Below are positions 1-4,611 of a DNA stretch of 8,451 nucleotides, piece by piece. The notes under the pieces are model-generated. The model had not been told where the DNA came from and did not search any database. It was given only the letters and a program-made list of their open reading frames with translations. The DNA comes from Verrucomicrobia bacterium GWC2_42_7 (lineage in GTDB: Bacteria > Verrucomicrobiota > Verrucomicrobiia > Opitutales > GWC2-42-7-A), in the NCBI GenBank assembly GCA_001831055.1, contig MIDO01000009.1:1-8451 (forward strand). Direction: 5' to 3'. The translations under genes and the position numbers were made by a program. Numbering within the stretch: position 1 is the first letter of the stretch; each line of letters opens with the position of its first letter.

Positions 1-41
1 AATCCTATCACCTTTTCTCTATATCCTTCTTCGTAATACAT
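1..41 (-). CDS. Possible 5' end of a minus-strand gene running off the left edge
   Basis: An ATG at position 41 (minus strand) opens a frame that stays open to the window edge, giving the N-terminus MYYEEGYREKVIG. The pattern (aromatic, then Arg, Lys-Val-Ile) vaguely resembles the first residues of IS630-type transposases, but 13 codons are too few to identify a family. Purine-rich Shine-Dalgarno-like stretches lie upstream: AAGGA 2 nt before the ATG, too close to be ideal, and AAGGAG 12 nt before it, too far. A -10-like element (84-89) would put a transcript start about 36 nt upstream. It competes with the + strand frame across the same bases, which ends like an IS30 transposase. Both can be partly right if the transposon fragment stops near position 90. 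Low confidence. Confidence 0.25.
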   Translation of the reverse strand, partial: MYYEEGYREKVIG

Positions 42-166
42 CTTCCTTTTTTACTCCTTTCACCTCCATTGTCAATCTGTTTTACTATAACACTTGTCCT
101 AGAAAAGGCTTAGGTTTCCTCTCTCCTGCTCAATCCTTTAACGCTGCTGTTGCACTTCATTCTTGA
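2..166 (+). pseudogene. C-terminal remnant of an IS30-type transposase with its terminal repeat
   Basis: The + strand frame is open from base 2 to a TGA at 164-166. Its last 25 codons (92-166) include CPRKGLGF, then LSPAQ, and end in VALHS-stop. This matches my memory of IS30-family C-termini, which have an Asn-x-Arg-Pro-Arg-Lys-x-Leu-Gly-Phe stretch, a Pro-rich helix start and a terminal Val-Ala-Leu-His-Ser. In that family the stop codon lies inside the right terminal inverted repeat, and the bases from 149 to about 173 (GTTGCACTTCATTC, then TTGAATCCACC) look like such an end. The usual Arg before Pro-Arg-Lys is Cys here. The 30 codons before position 92 do not look like a transposase, so the copy may be decayed or joined to unrelated DNA. 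The remainder, if any, lies left of the window. It ends only about 30 bp from the LRR gene's stop codon, suggesting insertion next to that gene. Confidence 0.5.
65..89 (-). promoter_or_regulatory. -10-like element related to those upstream of the LRR gene and lpxD
   Basis: On the minus strand TATAGT (84-89) is preceded by TGT, giving an extended -10 look. After 7 nt comes ATTGACAATGGA. The 25-nt segment matches the element upstream of the LRR gene (2076-2100) at 22 of 25 positions without gaps. No good -35 hexamer is present 17 nt upstream. It would drive leftward transcription toward the possible frame starting at 41. The same bases lie in the + strand open frame of the transposase remnant, so the resemblance could instead reflect shared transposon ancestry. 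Confidence 0.25.
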
Positions 167-198
167 ATCCACCTTCAACTATCTGATCGTGGGGTGCG

Positions 199-1989
199 TT
201 ACTGAATTATCGTCGCTATTACAACATGATATCGATCTGAGATTGCTTGAATTTCTTCCCAAGTCAGGCTACTGTTGTTGAAAAACAAGAGCCCTCTATT
301 CTTCAATTGGGAGCAGAATCGTTCTATATCTGCAGCAGAAAGGTTTTCTGAGTCTTGAACAAAAAACATATCCAATCGGAGTCGGTTTAAAGGAGAAAGG
401 TCAACCAAATAATCAAGCTGCCCTATGGTTATACTTTTTATCTTTTTCATTTGATTCAGCGCCGATATATCCTGTTGATATAAAGTAACATTTTTTAGAT
501 AGAGATAACTTAATCCCCTACAGTTTTCGGCTAAAACAGGCAAGATTTCTTCTCCTTTAGCTCTCGTTTCTGGGGATAAATCTAGGTATAGGATCTTTAA
601 CTCATGCAATTGGGATATCCAAGAAGTAATTGATTGTAAATATCTTATGTTTCCTAATGAAAGAGATAGGACATTAGGTCTATTTTCTGTAATTACTTGA
701 AGAGTTTCCTCAGGAGCCTGAATAGAACCATCCGCTAAAGATAAGGTTGCCTCCCAAGAGATCAATTTTGGAAAACATTTGAAGAGATCCGCTAGCCTTT
801 TTTTCAAGTCTACCTCAGCACTCTCTACGATTCCTGAAATGCGAAGCATTTTCAATTCCTTTAATTGTCCCAAAGTAACCAGCGTTTCAGTGGAAAGATG
901 GCTCCCTTCGCCGATAATCAAATTAATGCTCTCCAGGTTTGGAAAATATTGAACAAGGGTTTGGCAGAACGATTGAATAGTAGGGGAGCCCCAATCCCGA
1001 AGGTAATCATGTACCAAAAGATGTTTGAGGGACGAAGGAGCACTTCTAATTATCTCGGTTATATCATTAGGCGTCAATTGATCTAATTCAACTAATTCCA
1101 TTATTTCTAATGTTAACATCTTAGAAATTGCTTGAGCGATTCCCCTCGCAGTCAAATTATGATTTTTACATAATTTCAGCGAGCGTATGGGACATTCAGT
1201 GAAAGCACTTAAATCGGCATCTGTGATGGAAGTAAGACATGACAGATCAGCCTCCAGTAATTTGTGTTTTTCAGCGGTTGCTACCGCCATATCTGTTTTC
1301 TCCAAATTAGGAATTAATATATTGCTACTAAAATTTGGAAGTGTGGTTAGATTTGGGAATCGTTGTGGGATAAAAGATGAATGAGTCATACGACCACATT
1401 TGACTTCAAGAGAGGTTATGTTTTTGCAACGAAAGCCAAGGACAATTAATCCTTTTGACGTAATCTTCGTACGAGAATAGTCACATTTAATCAAATTGGG
1501 ACAGCCATTTGCCATCTCAATCAATGACTTATCTTTTAATTCAGTATTCGAGAGATTTATTTCCTCTAATCGATGCAATTGACCAAGAACTGCAAGGCCC
1601 TCATCTGTTAGAGTCTGACAATAGCTGAGAAATAATATCTTGAGATTAGGATGCTGCTGAACAATAAATGGTAACTGTTTATCCGTTAAACCAGAATTTG
1701 ATAGATCAAGATATTCGACCAATTGCCGCCTTTTTAAAGCAGCCGCCCGTAAGGTACGGTTGACTCGTGCTAATCGACCTTGATCGTTTTCCTCCAGAAA
1801 GTCAAAGATGTTTATAAGGATCCCTAATGTGAAATCCGCATTTTGAAAGTTCTCCCAAACTTCAGGCGTGGGCTTAGGCGGAGCATCCGAAGTCCCGGCC
1901 TCATCATCCTTCCCTGCATATAGGAAGGAAGTGTAACTTATACACAATAAAGAAAGTAATATACCTAGGTTTCTTAAAATTCTGGTCAT
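199..1989 (-). CDS. Secreted F-box-like / leucine-rich-repeat protein (596 aa)
   Basis: Residues 1-25 form a classical Sec signal peptide: basic MTRILRN, a hydrophobic core rich in Leu and Ile, and a likely cut after FLYA. Residues 26-50 are an acidic, Pro-rich linker. Residues about 52-88 resemble an F-box (LGILINIFDFLEEND, then RLARVNRTLR), the motif that binds Skp1 in eukaryotic ubiquitin ligases. From residue 90 to the end run irregular leucine-rich repeats of the Cys-containing, F-box-associated type, clearest at 91-200 (for example VEYLDLSNSGLTDKQL and LEEINLSNTELKDKSL) and degenerating toward the C-terminus. F-box/LRR families are expanded in amoeba-infecting chlamydiae and are thought to act in the host cell, so an effector role is inferred. 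A GTG two codons upstream (1995) overlaps the Shine-Dalgarno, so I take the ATG at 1989. The gene looks more AT-rich than dnaB. It follows lpxD with its own leader, and transposon debris lies beyond its 3' end. Specific target unknown. Confidence 0.85.
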   Translation of the reverse strand: MTRILRNLGILLSLLCISYTSFLYAGKDDEAGTSDAPPKPTPEVWENFQNADFTLGILINIFDFLEENDQGRLARVNRTLRAAALKRRQLVEYLDLSNSGLTDKQLPFIVQQHPNLKILFLSYCQTLTDEGLAVLGQLHRLEEINLSNTELKDKSLIEMANGCPNLIKCDYSRTKITSKGLIVLGFRCKNITSLEVKCGRMTHSSFIPQRFPNLTTLPNFSSNILIPNLEKTDMAVATAEKHKLLEADLSCLTSITDADLSAFTECPIRSLKLCKNHNLTARGIAQAISKMLTLEIMELVELDQLTPNDITEIIRSAPSSLKHLLVHDYLRDWGSPTIQSFCQTLVQYFPNLESINLIIGEGSHLSTETLVTLGQLKELKMLRISGIVESAEVDLKKRLADLFKCFPKLISWEATLSLADGSIQAPEETLQVITENRPNVLSLSLGNIRYLQSITSWISQLHELKILYLDLSPETRAKGEEILPVLAENCRGLSYLYLKNVTLYQQDISALNQMKKIKSITIGQLDYLVDLSPLNRLRLDMFFVQDSENLSAADIERFCSQLKNRGLLFFNNSSLTWEEIQAISDRYHVVIATIIQ

Positions 1990-1994
1990 TCGCA

Positions 1995-2000
1995 CTCCTT
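1995..2000 (-). promoter_or_regulatory. Ribosome binding site that fixes the LRR gene start
   Basis: On the minus strand AAGGAG lies 5 nt before the ATG at 1989 (spacer TGCGA). The longer-ORF start, GTG at 1995, shares its first base with this site and so cannot use it. This supports the shorter 596-aa product. Confidence 0.75.
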
Positions 2001-2040
2001 GTCCTCGAAGGATATCATGCGCCCGATCTCTCTGTCGATT

Positions 2041-2073
2041 AAAAATCCGCAGGAAGCAAAAAAGGTTTCCGCG
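2041..2073 (-). terminator. Terminator-like hairpin in the LRR gene leader
   Basis: In the minus-strand transcript CGCGGAA (2073-2067) pairs with TTCC-T-GCG (2055-2048), a 7-bp stem with one bulged T and an 11-nt loop. It is followed by GA and five T (2045-2041). It lies between the predicted transcript start near 2087 and the start codon at 1989, so it could attenuate transcription. The stem is short and bulged, so the call is tentative. Confidence 0.3.
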
Positions 2074-2100
2074 TATCTATTCTCAATCTGTTTAACTATA
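2065..2100 (-). promoter_or_regulatory. Promoter-like repeat copy upstream of the LRR gene
   Basis: On the minus strand this 36-nt element starts with TATAGT (2100-2095) and continues after 7 nt with ATTGAGAATAGATACG and then GGAAAC. It matches the copy upstream of lpxD (3510-3545) at 30 of 36 positions without gaps. The differences cluster in the 7-nt spacer. If TATAGT is a -10 box, transcription would start at or next to the A at 2087, where the conserved block begins. No convincing -35 hexamer is seen. The promoter role is inferred from position and conservation. Confidence 0.4.
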
Positions 2101-2130
2101 CAAAACAGACAGAAGCTATCATACTCCTTT

Positions 2131-2164
2131 GCGCGAACAAAAAAGCGTAGTCTTTTGTTCGCGC
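2131..2164. repeat. Perfect 12-bp inverted repeat (stem-loop) between lpxD and the LRR gene
   Basis: GCGCGAACAAAA (2131-2142) is the exact reverse complement of TTTTGTTCGCGC (2153-2164), with a 10-nt loop. On the lpxD strand it is followed by AAAGGAG rather than a T-tract, so it is not a standard intrinsic terminator for lpxD. It could protect the lpxD mRNA 3' end or act as a Rho-type stop. Confidence 0.6.
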
Positions 2165-2192
2165 ACTATCGTTTTTCTTTGGAAAGCGCGAA
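2158..2192 (+). repeat. Alternative stem sharing an arm with the neighbouring hairpin
   Basis: TTCGCGC (2158-2164) can also pair with GCGCGAA (2186-2192) across a 21-nt loop. Read on the + strand, the T-rich run TTTTT follows at once (2193-2197). The arm at 2158-2164 is also used by the 2131-2164 stem, so the two structures exclude each other. As a + strand terminator it would face leftward-reading genes from the left; no + strand gene is seen there. Confidence 0.35.
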
Positions 2193-2212
2193 TTTTTATG
2201 TATTTTTTCTTT

Positions 2213-2238
2213 TTGCGAAAAAAGAAAAGTTTTCGCAA
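2213..2238. repeat. Perfect 9-bp inverted repeat downstream of lpxD
   Basis: TTGCGAAAA (2213-2221) pairs exactly with TTTTCGCAA (2230-2238) around an 8-nt loop, about 70 nt past the lpxD stop. On the minus strand it is followed by A-rich sequence, so it is a possible mRNA 3'-end structure but not a textbook intrinsic terminator. Confidence 0.5.
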
Positions 2239-2306
2239 CTTGTTACTTCTCTTTTTCGGAGGGGAGTGGCTCTTTGGGGAGGACAAAAAGCGGTCTCTCC
2301 GATTGC

Positions 2307-3359
2307 TTATTCACAAGAGGGGCTTAATTTTTTTATAGTTTCTTCGATGGTGGATATTCTTTTAAATAATTCGGGTAGTTGTTTTTTCAAGATATCGATT
2401 CTGTTCGCTTGCATGTGAGGGAGTGCCGGGGCGCCTCTTACGAAAGAGCCTGCAGGAATACTGTGATTTACACCGGATTGTCCTCCGATCATGACTCCTT
2501 TTCCAATATGGAGATGGCCTGCGATACCCGCTTGTCCTGCGACGACTACGTAATCTTCTATTACGGTACTTCCAGAGATTCCCGCTAAGGCAACAATAAA
2601 ACAATTTTTCCCTATACTTACATTATGGGCAATTTGCACCAAATTGTCTATTTTTGTTCCTTGTCCTATGCGTGTCTCAGCGAAACGGGCCCTGTCAATG
2701 GTTGTATTGGCTCCAATTTCTACATCATTTTCTATGACGACACAGCCCACTTGAGGAATTTTTTCGTGTATACCATTTACTGTTTCGTACCCAAACCCGT
2801 CCGAACCAATAACGGCTCCTGAATGGATTCGAACGCCGGTGCCGATTTTAGAAAAATCATAAATACTTACATGCGGAGCCAACCAAGCTTTATCTCCGAT
2901 TATCACGTGTCGCCCAATGCTTATTTGGGATTCCAATATTGCGTTTTCGCCGATGATTGCTCCCTCGCCTATTACGCAATAAGGTCCTATGTAGGCTGAT
3001 TTTGCGATTTGGGCTGATTCTGCGATAATCGCAGAAGGGTGGATGGACGGCTCCCTTTTCGGCCATAGCTTACTCTCTATGACGCGGCAAATTTGTCCCA
3101 ACGCAAAGGATGGATTTTTTACGTGGACGAATAGTTGGTCGGGTTTTGGTTCTTCCGCAAAATCTTCTGGGAGAAGGAGTACGGAGGCTTTAGAGGTAGG
3201 TACCTCATGCTTATACTTTTGATTTCCAAGGAAGGATAAATCGCCTTTTTGCGCTTTATCCAAAGCGGCTATACCCGTTATCTGTATTTTTAAATCCCCT
3301 TGCGTCCGAGAAGGCGACGTTATGGCCAAAAGTTCTTCAACTGAAAATGATATATTCAC
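2307..3359 (-). CDS. lpxD: UDP-3-O-acylglucosamine N-acyltransferase (LpxD), 350 aa
   Basis: LpxD transfers a 3-hydroxyacyl chain from acyl carrier protein to the 2-amino group of UDP-3-O-acylglucosamine, the third step of lipid A synthesis, in the cytoplasm as a homotrimer. Residues 1-100 form the uridine-binding domain (VEELLAI, then GIAALDKAQKGDLSFLGN). Residues about 105-310 are left-handed beta-helix hexapeptide repeats (IHPSAIIAESAQIA, IGPYCVIGEGAIIG). The conserved GSDGFGY is at 185-191, and QIAHN at 242-246 carries the expected catalytic His (His245). A C-terminal helix follows from about 312. The length is usual for the family (about 340-350). The start is GTG at 3359, supported by a strong Shine-Dalgarno 7 nt upstream. 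It follows skp in the common bamA-skp-lpxD order, but a 462-nt gap and a promoter-like element suggest that it can be transcribed on its own. Confidence 0.97.
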   Translation of the reverse strand: MNISFSVEELLAITSPSRTQGDLKIQITGIAALDKAQKGDLSFLGNQKYKHEVPTSKASVLLLPEDFAEEPKPDQLFVHVKNPSFALGQICRVIESKLWPKREPSIHPSAIIAESAQIAKSAYIGPYCVIGEGAIIGENAILESQISIGRHVIIGDKAWLAPHVSIYDFSKIGTGVRIHSGAVIGSDGFGYETVNGIHEKIPQVGCVVIENDVEIGANTTIDRARFAETRIGQGTKIDNLVQIAHNVSIGKNCFIVALAGISGSTVIEDYVVVAGQAGIAGHLHIGKGVMIGGQSGVNHSIPAGSFVRGAPALPHMQANRIDILKKQLPELFKRISTIEETIKKLSPSCE

Positions 3360-3366
3360 CTATGCT

Positions 3367-3371
3367 CTCCT
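3367..3371 (-). promoter_or_regulatory. Ribosome binding site for lpxD
   Basis: AGGAG on the minus strand lies 7 nt before the GTG at 3359 (spacer AGCATAG). It supports a GTG start, which fits the family's usual N-terminus. Confidence 0.75.
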
Positions 3372-3509
3372 ATAGTAAGATTAAATTAACTTAACACATC
3401 CGGAAACTTTCCTTTTTGAGGGAAAAGAAAGGCCTCCATCCTTCCAAAGAAAAAACTCCATATCCGCCCCAATCAAAGAAATGAATACTTTGCTTAGGCC
3501 AGGAGAAGA

Positions 3510-3548
3510 GTTTCCTCGTATCTATTCTCAATGCTATTAATTATAACA
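3510..3548 (-). promoter_or_regulatory. Promoter-like repeat copy upstream of lpxD, extended -10
   Basis: The minus strand reads TGTTATAAT (3548-3540), a consensus TATAAT with the TG of an extended -10. Then come 7 nt, ATTGAGAATAGATACG and GGAAAC, ending at 3510. The 3510-3545 part matches the LRR gene copy at 30 of 36 positions without gaps. A -35 at the normal distance (CTTAGG) is poor, which an extended -10 could compensate. The transcript would start near 3532, about 170 nt before the lpxD GTG. Confidence 0.45.
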
Positions 3549-3667
3549 GCTACCAGAATACGCCTAAGGATTTTCGTCATGTTTTGCAATAACCGGGCAT
3601 CTCTCTAAAAAACTATTTTTGAAACAGAAATTAGCTTTGGAGTGAAAGTGGATGATTAATTGCATTT

Positions 3668-3699
3668 GCGCGTAACTAATTAAAAAATTAGTTACGCGC
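3668..3699. repeat. Perfect 14-bp inverted repeat between skp and lpxD
   Basis: GCGCGTAACTAATT (3668-3681) and its exact complement (3686-3699) flank an AAAA loop. This is the strongest stem in the window. It lacks a clean T-tract on either side: the + side continues GTAATTTCCTTTTTC and the minus side AAATGC. It begins with GCGCG, as does the stem between lpxD and the LRR gene. It probably marks the 3' end of the dnaB-bamA-skp transcript or blocks read-through. Confidence 0.65.
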
Positions 3700-3723
3700 G
3701 TAATTTCCTTTTTCGAAGGTTTT

Positions 3724-3754
3724 GGGAAACGCTTTTAGGCGACTATGGTTTCCC
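3724..3754. repeat. 7-bp inverted repeat downstream of skp
   Basis: GGGAAAC (3724-3730) pairs with GTTTCCC (3748-3754) across a 17-nt loop. A second CGTTTCC about 15 nt further on could pair instead with the left arm. This is modest support for a structured 3' region. Confidence 0.35.
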
Positions 3755-3774
3755 CGAAGTTTTTAGACGTTTCC

Positions 3775-3807
3775 ACCTTTCTTTGTCTGCCAAAAGAAAG
3801 GTTTTTT
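3775..3807 (+). terminator. + strand intrinsic terminator-like hairpin beside the skp 3' end
   Basis: ACCTTTCTTT (3775-3784) pairs perfectly with AAAGAAAGGT (3793-3802) around an 8-nt loop, and T residues follow on the + strand (3803-3807). The geometry is that of a + strand terminator, although the stem is AT-rich and no + strand gene ends here. An overlapping stem, GCCAAAA with TTTTGGC (3789-3810), excludes it. On the minus strand these stems begin 12 nt past the skp stop codon but are not followed by T. Confidence 0.35.
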
Positions 3808-3821
3808 GGCGAAAAAGCCCT

Positions 3822-4577
3822 TTACTTTTTGACTTCGTCTACTTTTTTAGTTTTTCCGGCTTCAGCTTTCTCTTCTGCTGCTTTTACCTCTTTAGTTTCA
3901 GCAGGTTTATTTGTTTGTGTAATCTTAGCTTCCTCTGCAGCTTTTTCATTTGCTGCTTGGAGAACAAGGCTAGTGATACTAAAACTTGGATCTGTAAATA
4001 AAACGTAGGGTCCTCTTTCATTTAAAACCAAGGTATATCCTTTTTTCTTTGCAATCTCGTTGATAACGACTTGGAGTGCCTCTAAGTTCTGGCCAAAAAG
4101 AAGTTGTCTCTTTTGTTCCAGGTTGCGATCTGTATCTTGTTGAAATTGATTAAGATCTGCTTCCTTTTTGCGAATTTCTTCTTGTTTTGCTTCAATTTCT
4201 GTTTGTAACTTTTTCTTAGCTTCTTCAGTTAATGCAGGATTATTCAATTTCGTGCTGAGTTCTTGCAATGCATCTACCATCTTCTTCCCCTCATCCATCA
4301 TTGCGCGTAACTCTTTTTGTGCATTCTCTACCAATGAATTAAAACTCTCTTGGGAATCTTTCGACTTTGTATAGTTTTGATAAACTTCGGCCATGTCGAC
4401 AGTGGCGATTTTTAGAGCAGCTACTTCTTGAGTAGTAACCTGCTTGGATTCAACGACATTGCTCGTTGATTTTCCTTTAATAGCTTTGGCGCTGGCTTTT
4501 TCAGCTCCTTTTGCACTAGCTTCCATGGAAGCAATCATTGTACAAGACACAATGGCAATTAATAATTTTTTGTTCAT
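3822..4577 (-). CDS. ompH: Skp/OmpH-type periplasmic outer-membrane-protein chaperone, 251 aa
   Basis: Skp is a trimeric periplasmic holdase that carries unfolded outer-membrane proteins from the Sec exit to BamA. Residues 1-22 are a signal peptide (MNKKLLIAIVSCTMIAS, likely cut after ASA). The family core spans about 55-205: the opening strand KIATVDMAEVYQNYTKSKDS, a long Lys/Glu/Gln-rich coiled-coil arm (about 75-165) and the closing segment GYTLVLNERGPYVLF. It is longer than the usual Skp of about 160-175 residues. A low-complexity linker (23-54) precedes the core and a charged Ala/Lys/Glu tail (about 207-251) follows. It starts 34 nt after the bamA stop with no clear Shine-Dalgarno, which fits translation from the bamA message. 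The family is confident; the gene is called skp, ompH or hlpA in different organisms. Confidence 0.93.
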   Translation of the reverse strand: MNKKLLIAIVSCTMIASMEASAKGAEKASAKAIKGKSTSNVVESKQVTTQEVAALKIATVDMAEVYQNYTKSKDSQESFNSLVENAQKELRAMMDEGKKMVDALQELSTKLNNPALTEEAKKKLQTEIEAKQEEIRKKEADLNQFQQDTDRNLEQKRQLLFGQNLEALQVVINEIAKKKGYTLVLNERGPYVLFTDPSFSITSLVLQAANEKAAEEAKITQTNKPAETKEVKAAEEKAEAGKTKKVDEVKK

Positions 4578-4611
4578 AAGAATGTAGTTTTTGGGTTAAA
4601 GCTGGATGTTA

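Larger units (their letters stand above)
1990..2306. other. Intergenic region between lpxD and the LRR gene
   Basis: About 317 nt without a credible gene. It holds, in the direction of transcription, two or three stem-loops (2213-2238, 2158-2192, 2131-2164), the promoter-like repeat (2065-2100), a leader hairpin with a T-run (2041-2073) and the LRR gene Shine-Dalgarno (1995-2000). Open frames on the + strand here have no homology that I recognise and run into lpxD in antisense. Confidence 0.6.
3360..3821. other. 462-nt stem-loop-rich gap between skp and lpxD
   Basis: No credible protein gene. It holds the stem-loops at 3775-3810, 3724-3754 and 3668-3699, the lpxD promoter-like repeat (3510-3548), a weak TTTCC/GGAAA hairpin around 3409-3426 and the lpxD Shine-Dalgarno. 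Frames that are open on the + strand across 3745-4008 are antisense to skp and lack family features. Confidence 0.6.

Noticed and set aside
1990..1995. GTG start at 1995 for the LRR protein (598 aa)
   Set aside because: It overlaps the Shine-Dalgarno AAGGAG, which is correctly spaced for the ATG at 1989.
2256..2302. TCGGAG/CTCCGA pairing just past the lpxD stop as its terminator
   Set aside because: Only 6 bp with a 35-nt loop, and followed by A-rich rather than T-rich sequence on the lpxD strand.
1999..2418. + strand open frame of 139 codons between the LRR gene and lpxD
   Set aside because: It crosses the stem-loops and runs into the lpxD 3' end in antisense; its composition is dominated by Phe, Lys and Ser, with no domain pattern.
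3745..4008. + strand open frame overlapping the skp 3' end
   Set aside because: Antisense shadow of the Lys/Glu/Ala-rich skp tail; its hydrophobic Phe/Ser/Ala runs are the expected complement.
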